In this document: positions 11,200 through 21,240 of the stretch, piece by piece
How positions within the stretch are numbered: position 1 is the stretch's first letter
How the letters are laid out: each line of letters opens with the position of its first letter
From: Ochotona curzoniae
Taxonomy: Eukaryota; Chordata; Mammalia; Lagomorpha; Ochotonidae
Direction of reading: 5' to 3'
Assembly: GCF_017591425.1 (NCBI RefSeq)
Contig: NW_024467120.1
Location: 6,572,001 to 6,636,000, forward strand
Length of the DNA stretch: 64,000 nt
Notes under the pieces: model-generated
Seen by the model: only the letters and a program-made list of their open reading frames with translations
Told to the model about the DNA's origin: nothing
Databases searched by the model: none
Translations under genes and position numbers: made by a program

Positions 11200-12535
11200 T
11201 CAAAACACAAATAGGAGACTGAAATTACCTGTCAAAGCAACCAGAGAAATAGAATTTTTAAAAAGGAAGCATAATTTTTGCCAAGCTGGGAGCATTAGCA
11301 TCACAGAGCTATAATTACTCCAGAGGTGTCACCCCCCAACACATATGCCCAGGTGGACACTTGTTTTTTTACTCTGTCTCTCCTTGACTAACAGACAGTA
11401 CCACCTGGTGATTTCACAGGTGGAGGTTACCTTCAGTATTTAGAATTCAGAAATAACCTTTTTGACAGGGGTTATATACTATTTGTTTTCCCAAATCACT
11501 AGGGGACATTCACAAATCAAGAACACCTTTTCAAACAATGCAACTACTTAACATTTCGTGACATTTTCATATTCCAGGATATTTTAATAAATCATTTAGT
11601 AGGGAGCAGATTAATAACTTTAAAATGTCTTCATTATTTGAATGATACATAAATTTAACTAAATATCTTGTGTGGGTTTTTTTTTTTGTTGTTGTTGTTG
11701 TTGTTGCTAGCAATGACAACTTTACTCATAGTAGCCAGCATAATAGACAGTAAGTTGAGGTGTGAGATGAAAATTCAAATCTGGAAGACACAAATCTCTG
11801 GGCACCTTCCACAGAGTAATAAATCCAGGAGGAAAGTTACAGCTACCCCAATCCAAGAAGGAAATAAAAAAAAATCACAGAAATGAGTGGGACAGAAGAA
11901 GCAATGGCCTCAACTGACAAGGCAACAATGTTTTTAAAGAAATCTGCAATTATTTAAAAATTATTTTAAAACAAATGCTTCTTTAAATTTTCCAGAAATC
12001 ACACTCCTAAAAGTAGGGGTCTATATTCACATTACATTATTTCTCCAAAACCTGTCTCTCATCTATATCTGAATATTGGCAAGACGTGAGATAGAAATCA
12101 CGCTGGGCCAAAGCTTGTCAGGGTAGGCCCATGCTGAATTTTCAGCACTTCGGATAGCGACTGGTCCTGGGTAGAGGAGGGATACCCTTCATTCTTACCA
12201 CTCTGCAGTGTGGAGGGTTTGAAGAACTGCTTCCCTTTTTGTGTGACCAGCTGCATCTTCTCTCACGTTTCCAGTGGGTATAATGAATCAGATCACTACC
12301 GTGGTAAATAAGGGTTCCAAACAGATATCTGACACCAACATCCAAGTCACCTTCTATGTCCTTCTATGTCGAGGCCTTTCTTTCTCTCTATGACCTTTCC
12401 TTCATTTTTCTTTTTTTTTTTTTTGCACAGATTGTCATTTCATTGTGTAGTGCTGATGAGAACCCACATAATGGAAATGATTTTGGAATTAAGCAGTCAA
12501 ATTTTCTTAGAGAAAAAAAAAAAAAAGAAAAGCAG
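11200..12535. other. AT-rich sequence with a TTG repeat, otherwise unassigned
   Basis: It contains a T run followed by (GTT)n at 11686-11706 and a T15 run near 12410-12424. A near-direct duplication of CCTTCTATGTC lies at 12350-12370. No gene is recognised. Confidence 0.4.
11677..11706 (+). repeat. Poly-T / (TTG)n simple repeat
   Basis: Eleven T residues are followed by about seven GTT units, a simple sequence repeat. Confidence 0.95.
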
Positions 12536-12539
12536 AACG

Positions 12540-12690
12540 AAAACAGGTGATAGATTAGGGGTTGCCAAGGGCTGAGAATGAAGAAAGGGGTTAACAACCG
12601 CAGGGAACAAAGGAATAATAGTACATTCTCTACTTGACTGTAGTGATGGTTGAGTATTTCACACATTCTCCAGAGCTACTGGACTGTACA
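12540..12690 (+). repeat. LINE-1 3' UTR fragment (L1MB-like)
   Basis: GGGGTTGCCAAGGGCTGAG, then GACTGTAGTGATGGTTGAGTATTTCACACATTC and CTACTGGACTGTAC follow the old L1 3' UTR order (GGTTGCCAGGGGCTGGG, GTGGTGATGGTTACAC, GAACTGTACAC). This is sense orientation and inactive. Confidence 0.6.
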
Positions 12691-12693
12691 AAA

Positions 12694-13000
12694 GTGCTTC
12701 AAAATTTTTGTGGAAAATGGAATGAAAAAATAAGCTATCTTTGGAGCAAAATGGTTTTGAAATTCTCTGATGGATTTGTTTTAACATGTGATTTTTCTCA
12801 AGAACATTTTGAAGGTCGCTGGCATGAATGTATTTCAAAATTCCTTGGGAAGTGGATCATCACATAGAAGATATTTCTCTCTGTCTCTCCTCCTCTCTGT
12901 ATATCTAACTTTCCAAATAAAAATAAATAAATCTTTAAAAAATTTTCTCTGAAGCAAATATAAGTTTAGTCTTTTTATTGCATGGACTTTTTGAAGCATC
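12694..13000. mobile_element. Mariner-like non-autonomous DNA transposon remnant
   Basis: The left end GTGCTTCAAAATTTTTGTGG is inverted relative to the right end CATGGACTTTTTGAAGC at about 12981-12997, giving imperfect terminal inverted repeats with a TGCTTCAAAAA core. The interior (TGGAATGAAAAAATAAGC, TTTGGAGCAAAATG) fits mariner-type short elements of mammals. A SINE 3' fragment lies inside it. No transposase is present. The family name is uncertain. Confidence 0.5.
12847..12943 (+). mobile_element. 5'-truncated C-type SINE (3' end only)
   Basis: This is only the 3' quarter of the SINE: GGGAAGTGGATCATCACATAGAAGAT, then CTCTGTATATCTAACTTTCC and AAATAAAAATAAATAAATC with an A-rich tail. It lies within the mariner-like element at 12694-13000. 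Confidence 0.85.
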
Positions 13001-13137
13001 TTCATGTATCATAAAAGGTGGATTATACTCATGTTATTTATACTTTAATAACTGTGATTTTAAAAGTGAATGATAGGCAAGAAAAGGGAGTCTGACAAAT
13101 GGATTCCAATTGTGACATAAAAGAAATAAAGTGTCTG

Positions 13138-13471
13138 GACCCAGTGCAGCAGCCTAGTGGCTAAAGTCCTCGCTGTGTGCTCACTGGGATCACATATGGG
13201 TGCCTGTTCTAATCCCGGCATCCCTGATTCCCAACCAGCTGCATGCTTGTGGCCTGGAAAAACAGTAGAGAATGGTCAAAAGGCTTGGGACCCTGAACAT
13301 GTGTGGGAGACTTAGAAGAGGCTTCTGGGCTCCTAGCTTTGGATCCACTCAGCTCTGGCCATTGTGGCCACTTAGGGAATGAATCAACAGATGCAAGATC
13401 TTCCTCTCTGTATCGCCTCCTCTTTGTATATCTGACTTTCCAATAAAAATAAATAAATGCTTAAAAAAAGA
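13138..13471 (+). mobile_element. C-type SINE
   Basis: Forward full-length copy from GGACCCAGTGCAGCAGCCTAG to CCAATAAAAATAAATAAATGC plus an A-rich tail. Both the B-box region (CTGTTCTAATCCCGGC) and the core are present. An imperfect target duplication (AAAGTGTCTGG / AAAGATGTTTCTGG) is possible. Confidence 0.92.
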
Positions 13472-14358
13472 AAGATGTTTCTGGTATTGTGCAGCATATA
13501 GTTCATAATTACCAAGTATATCTATTCTGAACAAATAGGAGAGGAGGTCCAAGATTCCAAAGATAAAGTAATGGCAAAGAAAAAGAAATGTTAAGTATAC
13601 TGATTTGATCCACAAGCCTATGTGTATTTAAACGTCACGTTGTGTTAAAAAAAATGCTTAAAATTATTGTTCACCAAAAAGTTTAGTGTTTGAAAAAGAA
13701 GTGTATTTTAACAGTAAATGTATGTTCACCAAATTTTCCTGTGAGATGTATCAAGACTGATCCTGACAGCAGCTGAATTAGTTGCATTTACTATGAAAAC
13801 CTACTGAAAGAGGATTAGCTACAAACTAGAGTTATTTCCACATGTTGGAAACTAGGACTTAGGGGTTAGACCTTTCTCTATGGCTTTTGCTAGCAGGAGT
13901 AAGAAGGTGAAATTGAAGAATGCAAGGACAGAAGGAATCATCACTTCATCTAAGGGAGAAGGTATTTAAATAGTAGTTGGATAACATCCTGTGTTTACAG
14001 TAAAGATATGTGGGCTTAGATGAGAACCAAACGAGGTATCAACTCACATCCTTTACAACCCTGAAATTCTGCAGAATTTATGTGAACTCACATTTATTAG
14101 TTAGGACTCATTCTCAGTGTGCCTTTATAAAGCGTGACTTATCAAATTCAACTAAAGGGTTACTCTCCAGTAAGTAATCATGACTGTTTTCTCCTCAGAA
14201 GACAAAAATGTATTTATAACTTTAAATGAATTCTTCATTGCATTAATAATGAGTTCTATTATATGAGGACAACATTTGCATTGACTTTATTACTTAAGTG
14301 TATAGAACAAGTTGTTCTGTGCATAATGAAAATCTATGAAGGATCTTTGTATTTCTTC
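13472..14358. other. Unique AT-rich sequence, no feature recognised
   Basis: No repeat or gene was recognised before the palindrome at 14359. Confidence 0.4.
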
Positions 14359-14380
14359 CATGGTTTCTATAGAAACCATG
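14359..14380. repeat. Perfect 22-bp palindrome
   Basis: CATGGTTTCTA followed at once by its exact reverse complement, with no spacer. It abuts the insertion site of the next SINE, whose left target duplication begins at 14379. Confidence 0.95.
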
Positions 14381-14386
14381 CTAACA

Positions 14387-14684
14387 GAGCCACGGCACAA
14401 TGGCTCAATGTCTAAATCCTCACCTTGCAAGTAGCAGGATTCCATATGAGTACTGGTTCATGTCCCAGATGCTCCCTGCTTGTGGTGTTGAAAACAGTAG
14501 AGGATGGCACAGCATTGGAAAGCTGCTCACATGTGACAGACCCAGAAAAAGCCCGCAGCTCCTCCTGCTTCCTGGCTTCTGGCTTCAGATGGGTTCAGTT
14601 CTAGCCTCTGTGACTCTGTCTCCTTTTCTCCATAAATCTGCTCTGCTATTCCAATAAAAATAAGTAAATCCTTAAAAAAAATAG
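14387..14684 (+). mobile_element. C-type SINE
   Basis: Forward copy (GAGCCACGGCACAATGGCTCAATG to CCAATAAAAATAAGTAAATCC plus A8). The short target duplication TGCTAACA lies at 14379-14386 and 14685-14692. It is moderately diverged. Confidence 0.9.
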
Positions 14685-14692
14685 TGCTAACA

Positions 14693-15440
14693 TTTTGGAC
14701 TGTTCATAACAGTGGCTATCTCTTTCAAAATCAAGAAAACCTTATTTCACATGGATTAGCGTACATTTAAAAATAACGATCCATGATCTGTTGGATTTGT
14801 GATTTGTCCTTCCATGGAAAATGAAGTTATTCATCCCTTTTTTTTATTCACCAGAGCCCCTGTGTCAAAAGTTTTGAATATTTGGTTCAATGGATATGAG
14901 ACCTTTCAGTGTAGTCTTAATGACTGGAATAAAATTGTGAGTGGTGGGTGGCTACATTGCCACTCTTCTACAAGTAAAATAGCAAGTAGCTGCACTCGCC
15001 ATAAGTTAGCCTCTCTTTTTAAATAACCCAAGAGCAACTGATTGACTGCTAAAACTACTTCAGAGGTAAATGATGCACACAATTTCCAATTGTGGATTTA
15101 GATTTATGTTGTATTGCATTCTACATTAATCACCGCAAAACATTAAAAGACTTCTCCAAAGAAAACATACTGCGTCATTGAAACTTCACTCTTATTTTCA
15201 TAGGAACTAAACTTATGAATAAAAGATAAGGTAATGTGCTTCTTTTCCTGTTTGAAATATCAGTATCATATTAGAAAACAAAGTCTAAATGTCTTCCTTT
15301 GTTAGTAATACATTGTATACATCATGTAAATAATAAAAGCTGGCACAATTATTTTTTAATTTTTTTCTGTGCCTTCAAATGTTTTAAGGCCTTCTAAAGG
15401 GTTTTTAACAACACTAAAAATTTTCTGACAAAAGGAAGTG
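14693..15440. other. AT-rich unique sequence, no feature recognised
   Basis: No gene or repeat family was recognised. The composition is AT-rich with scattered AATAAA words. Confidence 0.4.
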
Positions 15441-15455
15441 AAAATGCAATTTTTT

Positions 15456-15784
15456 TACAGTTTCACTTATTTTTGTTGCAAAATAAGATATACAGACAGG
15501 AGGAGAGACAGAGAGGAAGATCTCCTGTCTCTTGATTTACTCCCCAGATGGCTGCAATGGCTGGAGCTCAGCCAATTCAAAGCCAGGAGTCTGGCACCTC
15601 TTCCAGGTCTCCCAAGTGGGTGCAGGATACCAAGGCTTTTGGCCATCCTCGACTCTTTTCAGGCCACAAGCAGGGAGCTGGATGGGAAACAGGGCTGCCG
15701 GGGTTAGAACTGGTGTGTCCAGTTGGGAACCCGGTGCATGCAAGGTGAAGATTTTAGCCACTAGGCTACCACACCATGCCCATG
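15456..15784 (-). mobile_element. C-type SINE
   Basis: Reverse-strand copy with AAGATATACAGACAGGAGGAGAGACAGAGAGG and a head ending CTACCACACCATGCCC. The target duplication ATGCAATTTTT lies at 15444-15454 and 15785-15795. Overlapping open frames on both strands come from the SINE. Confidence 0.93.
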
Positions 15785-16008
15785 ATGCAATTTTTGATAA
15801 AAGTTGTAAGTCACCATGCAAGGAAAATGGTAATTGACATTTATAAAAACATATTAAAATCTCAAATTCGTTAAAAGTAAATGTAAAAACGAGTAAAGTA
15901 ACAAAAAACAATTAAAGTATTTAAAAATATACAATGTATCTTTGCAAATTTCAGGTTTGTTTTCTTTGCCTGAAGTCAGTTATAGAATACAGAAAGAAAT
16001 AATCATTA

Positions 16009-16245
16009 CGGGCCCGGTGCGGTGGCACAGTGGTTAAGGTCCTCACCTTGCATGCCCGGGATCCCATATGGGCGCCGGTTCTAATCCCGGCAGCCCTGCT
16101 TCGGGAAGGGCTTTGGATTGGCATAGCATCGGCCGTTGCGCTCACTTGGGGAGTGAATCATCGAACGGAAGATCTTCCTCTCTGGCTCTCCTCTCTGTAT
16201 ATCCGCCTTTCCAATAAAAAATAATAAAAATAAATCTTTAAAAAA
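16009..16245 (+). mobile_element. Young C-type SINE with a central deletion
   Basis: The head GGGCCCGGTGCGGTGGCACAGTGG and the tail CTTTCCAATAAAAAATAATAAAAAT are well conserved, but roughly 90 bases are missing in the middle. The text jumps from GCAGCCCTGCTTCGGGAAGG to GCTTTGGATTGGCATAGC. The target duplication AAAGAAATAATCATTA (16 bp, perfect) lies at 15993-16008 and 16246-16261. The deletion either arose after insertion or marks a shorter active variant. Confidence 0.95.
16023..16087 (+). promoter_or_regulatory. Internal RNA polymerase III promoter of a SINE (A and B boxes)
   Basis: TGGCACAGTGG (16023-16033) fits the A-box pattern TRGYNNARNGG. GGTTCTAATCC (16077-16087) is one base from the B-box GGTTCGAATCC. 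The spacing suits a tRNA-derived SINE. Activity is inferred from the pattern only. Confidence 0.6.
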
Positions 16246-16375
16246 AAAGAAATAATCATTATGATAGTGAGATACAGGCTTTCTTATCTCTGTCATAAGA
16301 GTCTATAAAATTTTTAAAAATCTGTTAGGCAATGAGATGAGTAGTATAAGAACCAAAATAAAATATTTTGCCTAT

Positions 16376-16562
16376 AGCTGAGGTTTTCAACATGAGCATG
16401 CTTCAAAATACCAGAAGGGCTTTGTTGAAGCACAAACAACTGGGTTCCACCTTAAGGTGTCTGAATCAGCAGGTCTGGGTGACACCCAAGAATGTGTAAG
16501 TCTGACAAGTTTCCAGGTGATGCTAACACTGCTGGTCTACAGCCACACTGGAAGAACTATTG
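16376..16562 (+). mobile_element. MER5A (hAT-Charlie, non-autonomous)
   Basis: TTTTCAACATGAGCATGCTTCAAAATACC, then GGGTTCCACCTTAAGGTGTCTGAATCAGCAGGTCTGGG and AAGTTTCCAGGTGATGCTAACACTGCTGGTC follow MER5A closely over nearly its full length. It is an ancient eutherian DNA transposon and inactive. Confidence 0.8.
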
Positions 16563-16704
16563 CCATTGAGAGAACACAATAGTTATGGCTATAACAACAA
16601 GAGTACAGGTGTGGGAGTCAGGAACCTCCCATGCGAAAGGCAACTTTAATGGTGGAAGTTCTGGCAAACAAACAAAAAAAAAATCTGGTCTTGAATCCCA
16701 TCTT

Positions 16705-17124
16705 GTTTTCTTAAAAAAATTTTGATACATTTGTTATTTACCATATTACTGTTCTGTATGTCTAGGAGCTCTCTCCCCTGCCTTCCACCCTCCTGTTTTC
16801 CTATCTCCACTATTATTCCCTATATTATCACAGCAGTGTAGTCCCTTAGTAACCATTATGAGATTAACTTTCATCTATTTAAACGCGTCATGGCCTTTAC
16901 CGGCATAGGGGAAGTTCGAAAATCTGGTACCATGCTGTACTAGTATATTTACGTCTTTCGAAATGGGAGTCCTGCGTTTTTATCCGGAAGTAATGTGATG
17001 TGATGTGACTTTACTTCCCAGTGTGTTAGACCCCATGTACCGATCATCTCTGAAAGTGTATGTATGTGTTGATTATCTACATTTTGTAATGTGCCTAAAG
17101 GCTGTTTTCTATCACAGGGAACCT
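16705..17124 (-). mobile_element. L1-like 3' UTR fragment, host of a nested L1
   Basis: This segment begins with a T/A-rich tract and looks like an antisense 3' UTR. Its target duplication seems to be TTGAATCCCATCTT at 16691-16704, matched by TTGAGAATCCCATCTT at 19174-19189. If so, the L1 at 17141-19158 landed close to its right end. The family is inferred from the flanks and the AT-rich 3' structure; no coding part is present. Confidence 0.5.
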
Positions 17125-17430
17125 ATGATAGCTCTCTCTTTTTTTATATATATTTTATTATTATTATTATCATTTTATGATACAGTTCCATAGGCTCCTG
17201 GGATTTCCCTTATCCCAGCCCCAATACCCCCTCACCCCCCGCCTAGTTCCTCTATATCATTACTAAAGTATAGTTCTTCGTACACAGTCATATGTCCATT
17301 ATTCTGGGCATGGACAATGGCAGAGAGTCCACCACCCTATTGTCAAAATACAGTAAACAGTTTTATTATAAGTCCATTTTTGTCTGGAAGTAGAAATGTG
17401 TATTGCATTGTATCCTCACATCTGGATGTT

Positions 17431-17678
17431 AGTCTCTATTTCACAGCTACTGTACATCCCCTCAAATGAAAAGTCACAATGCAAAATCAACAATAGAAAG
17501 AAAAATAGAAATTTACAATGCCATGAAGTTCAATAACATGTTACTAGACATGACAGTCTCCATTACACAGCTACTATATACATCCCCTTAAATGAAGAGC
17601 CCAAAACAAAATCAACATCAGGAAGAAAAAAGAAATTAAGAACACCAAGAAGTTAAATAACATGCTACTAAATGACTA
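17431..17678 (-). repeat. 124-bp tandem duplication in the L1 3' UTR
   Basis: Two imperfect copies with a period of about 124 bases: 17431-17554 and 17555-17678. Shared words include AGTCTC, ACAGCTACT, ACATCCCCT, AAAATCAACA and AATAACATG. It lies within the 3' UTR part of the inverted L1. Confidence 0.8.
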
Positions 17679-17793
17679 ACGTGTAGCTGAAAAAAATGAA
17701 AATCAAGAACCTTCTTGAAAAAAATGATGCTACTCTATGACCTATGAGTCATTGAAGAATTTAATCAGAAGAAAGTGTTTTGAAGAGATGAAA

Positions 17794-18069
17794 CTAACCG
17801 ACAACATCAAATCCCATGCAATATAGCCGCTGGTTTTTGTTGATGAAGTGTGTCTCTTCTAGACAACAAATAGATGAGTTTTGTTTTTTAATCCAGTCTA
17901 CTAATCTATGACATTTGATTGAGCTTAAGCCATTTACATTCAGGATTAATATGTATAGGTGGTACTTTGGTTCTCTAACATAAGAACCCAAACCTGGAAC
18001 TCGTTGGAATGAATGGCACAATTGGCTGCAAGCAAAGAGCTGGGTACCAACTGCAATAAGTAAAATCAA
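17794..18069 (-). pseudogene. LINE-1 ORF2 N-terminal relic (endonuclease start)
   Basis: Minus-strand frame with LILNVNGL, then KCHRLVDWIKKQNSSICCLEETHF, which matches the start of the L1 ORF2 endonuclease domain (LTLNVNGLN, HRLA.WIK, CC.QETHL). The catalytic Asn of NVNGL and Glu of the EETH motif are visible. The first ~37 residues look like inter-ORF leader read through rather than protein. The frame ends after about 60 homologous residues at a stop. The rest of the endonuclease, the reverse transcriptase and the C-terminus are missing, with 3' UTR following directly. It is therefore non-functional. In L1, ORF2p nicks DNA and primes reverse transcription in the nucleus. Confidence 0.85.
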
Positions 18070-18166
18070 ACTGTAGACCTGTGGGTGACAGAGCTTAGAA
18101 ATCTAGGAGAAGACTCTGCTAACCAGAAGTACAACGACCAAGAGCAAAAGAAGAGACAGAGGCAAA

Positions 18167-19115
18167 ATGAATATTACTGAAGAATCCCCTGCAAAGGAAC
18201 AAAACCCTTTGCCAACTTCAGAGTTAACTGAGCAAGGCATCAAGAAAATGGGGCACACAGAATTCAGAAAACTCATTATAAAGCTTCTGACCAACAATGA
18301 GAAGCACATACAAGAGTTCAAAAAATTTAAGGAAGCAATAAAGCAAGTCAAGGTTGATATATCAGAAATTAAGAACACAGTAGAGCAAATTAAAAGTACA
18401 GTGGAGAGTCTCCAAAATAGAATGAAGCAAGCAGAAGAAAGAATCTCAAAATTCAAAAATATTTCCTGTCATCAGGGGGAAACAATCAAAAAGCTGGAAG
18501 CAGAGCTGGATCAGGCCAAAAAAAGTATTCAAGAATTGAAAGGCAATATTAAGAGGCCAAATATAAGAGTTATGGGAGTCCCAGAGGTGCAGAAATAGAA
18601 ACTGGTTTTACAAATATATTTAACAAAATAATAAAGGAAAATTTCCCTAATCTAGAGAAAGAATTGGGAAACAAGATCCAAGAGGGACACAGAACTCCCA
18701 ACAAGCTTGACCAAAAGTGATCTTCACCAAGACACACAATCATCAAGCTTTCTTCAATCGAACGTAAGGAAAAGATTTTAAATGTGCACGAGAAAAAAAT
18801 CAGTTGACGTATGAAGGAATGCCAATTAAACTCACAGGTGATCTCTCACAGGAAATTCTACAGGCAAGAAGAGAATGGAGTGACATATTCCAGATTCTAA
18901 AAGAAAAAAAATATGTCGCTCTAGGATAAAATATGCAGCAAAGCTTTCTTTTGTCTTTGAAAAATGAAATAAAATTCTTCCAGAGTAAAGAAAAGTTAAA
19001 AGAATTTGCCTCTTCCAAACCTGTCTTACAAATGATACTTCAAGATGTTCTCTTGACAGAGAAGAGGAATGGCACCAAACAGAACCAAAGGCAAATGAGA
19101 AGGACATCCCAGTAA
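18167..19115 (+). pseudogene. LINE-1 ORF1 relic
   Basis: ORF1p is the L1 RNA-binding chaperone. Its intact N-terminal 143 codons (18167-18598) contain a charged, heptad-like coiled coil (for example EAIKQVKVDISEIKNTVEQI) followed by the start of the RNA-binding domain (RPNIRVMGVPE). A stop at 18596 then breaks it. The RRM and C-terminal domain continue with frame changes: PRHTIIK-like near 18730, LTGDLSQEILQARREW at about 18832, and a C-terminal piece at 18933-19115 in another frame. At least one stop and two frame shifts disable it. The leader upstream (about 18084-18166) contains CCAAGAGCAAAAGAAGAGAC, as expected just before ORF1. Confidence 0.9.
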
Positions 19116-19189
19116 AATGACAACAGAAGACTAAACCAATGAACAACCCATTCCTAAAATGATAGCTCTCTTTTTGAGAATCCCATCTT

Positions 19190-19557
19190 CTAAGCTTCAG
19201 TTTTTCCAGCCGCATTATTCCAATCCTTACTGTTACTGCTCATCAAATCTAAAACTGGGATAATAATTCCTCCATCATTTTTCTAAATTATTTGGCATAC
19301 TGACTGGATATTGTCCAAAAATATTAATTATATTAGTTGTACTCTTAAGATCCATAGACGGCATACACAAATATGTTTTTGCATCAATATAGGTTATACT
19401 GAATGATCTTTAAGAAATCACGGTTGTAAAATTCTCTAATCCTAAGCACATTTTATTTTAAGATAACTGGACATTCAGGCAATTTGATCTTTTCTTTTTT
19501 CTCTCTCTCTCTTTTTTTCACTGAGTTATCTTTTTGTACATTCATAAAAACAAAAGC
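19190..19557. other. Unique sequence with a short CT tract
   Basis: Nothing recognised apart from a (CT)n tract with flanking T runs at about 19490-19518. Confidence 0.4.
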
Positions 19558-19558
19558 A

Positions 19559-19881
19559 GGACCCAGTGTGATGGCCTAGTTGGTAAATCCTTGCCTTGCA
19601 ACCACCAGAATCCCATATGGCTGTGTGTTCATGTCCCAGCTACTCCAGTTCTATCCAGGACCCTGCTTGTGGCCTGAGAAAGCAGTAGAGGAGGGTCCAA
19701 AGCCTTGGGACTGGGCACCCCACGTGGGAAACCCAGAAGGCGGCTCCTGGCTTCAGATCGGCTCAGAATTAGCCATTGTGGCCACTTGAAGAGTGAACCA
19801 GCAGACCGAAGATCTTTCTGTCTCCCTCCCCTTCTCTCTGCAAATCTGTATTTCCAATAAAAATAAGTAATTTTTTTAAGA
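19559..19881 (+). mobile_element. C-type SINE
   Basis: Forward copy from GGACCCAGTGTGATGGCCTAG through CTTGTGGCCTGAGAAAGCAGTAGAGG to CCAATAAAAATAAGTAA. It is moderately diverged. A weak A-rich direct repeat flanks it. Confidence 0.92.
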
Positions 19882-20099
19882 AAACAAAAACAACATAAAA
19901 CAACAACACAGTCCTATTTGTCCCCTTAAACTATTTTCCAGTTTGGGAGAGGAGAAAGATCATGTACAAGTTGAACAATTTGATAATGATGATAGTGTAT
20001 GTTGAAGTGTTACAGTCAGTGGCCTAGAGAGAAAGTTACATGGCAGTTCAGGAAAAATAAATGTAGGTTCTCTAACTTCAGAGAGGACTTGTGCCTTAA

Positions 20100-20819
20100 A
20101 CACAACTACCACCATTACTACAACCACCGCCACTGTCACTACTACCACCAACACCATCACTACTACCACCACCATCACTACTACCACCAACACCATCCCT
20201 ACTACCACCATCACCATCACTGCTACCACCAACACCATCCCTACTACCACCACCACCATCACTGCTACCACCACCACCATCACTACTACCACCACCACCA
20301 TCACTACTACCACCACCACCATCCCTACTACCGCCACCATCCCTACCACCACCACCATCACTGCTACCACCACCACCATCCCTACTACCGCCACCACCAT
20401 CACTACCACCGCCACCACTATCACTACTACCACCAACACCATTCCTACTACCACCAACACCATCACTACTACCACCACCACCATCACTACTACCACCACC
20501 ATCACTACTACCACCACCACCATCACTACTACCACCACATCACTACTACCACCAACACTATCACTACTACCACCACCACCATCACTACTACCACCACCAC
20601 CATCACTACTACCACCAACACCATCCCTGCTACCACCACCACCATCACTACTACCACCAACACCATCACTACTACCACCAACACCATCACTACTACCACC
20701 ACCACCATCCCTACTACCGCCACCATCCCTACTACCGCCACCACCATCACTACTACCGCCACCACCATCACTACTACCACCAACACCATCACTACCACCG
20801 CCACCACCATCATCATCTA
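20100..20819 (+). repeat. Minisatellite of 18-21 bp CAC/CTA units
   Basis: About 720 bases of imperfect units such as ACTACTACCACCACCATC with interspersed ACCAACACC, CCTACTACCGCC and CCATCCCTACTACC variants. The period is mostly 18 or 21 bases (multiples of three), so frames stay open on both strands (273 and 192 codons, His/Tyr/Thr-rich or Val/Met-rich). These frames are artefacts of the repeat. Units alternate in higher-order blocks. Confidence 0.97.
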
Positions 20820-21240
20820 GCTTTTTGAAGTGTCCAGAGCAATCTGCGTTATCTCAGAGATCATTTCACTTTGTAAGTCAAAAACAATAAAGTGCAAAGA
20901 AGATCGTCCTTCTGACCAGTCACACAGTTAACATGGAGGGAGCCAATACTCACACAGAGACCCTCTAACAATCTCACACAACGTTCTCATCATTCTATAA
21001 GTTAAAGAGAAATTTACACATGGGTATGGAGGAAAAGTTTAAGGTTATGACTGAAAGTTGTAATTTAGTCATCATTTGCCACAAGATTATTTGGAGATAA
21101 GAGCAGGGAGACAGCAGATGGTAATTACAATATCCTCAAAACTCTGAGAGTTTACATTTTATCCTGAGGTCATTGGACATTTACTAAAAATCCTCTGTTT
21201 ATGTGGATGTGGGCCAGATTTATGAAGAAAACCATAATCT
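20820..21240. other. Unique sequence, no feature recognised
   Basis: No gene or repeat was recognised between the minisatellite and the L2-like fragment. Confidence 0.4.

Larger units (their letters stand above)
17125..19173 (-). mobile_element. LINE-1 with 5' inversion (twin-priming type) and ORF2 deletion
   Basis: The body is 17141-19158, flanked by ATGATAGCTCTCTC at 17125-17138 and ATGATAGCTCTCTTTTT at 19159-19175. From 17141 to about 18083 it reads leftward (poly-T, 3' UTR, then the first codons of ORF2). From about 18084 to 19158 it reads rightward (leader, whole ORF1, start of the inter-ORF region). The two parts meet with their 5' ends head to head, as in twin-primed L1 insertions. 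About 60 ORF2 codons join directly to 3' UTR, so reverse transcriptase is absent. It is dead. Confidence 0.85.

Noticed and set aside
15532..15911. 101- and 124-codon frames on opposite strands
   Set aside because: Both are SINE-derived.
19999..20820. 273-codon open frame (His/Tyr then Thr-rich) and the opposite Val/Met-rich frame
   Set aside because: It lies almost wholly in the minisatellite, whose units are multiples of three bases; open frames on both strands are a by-product.
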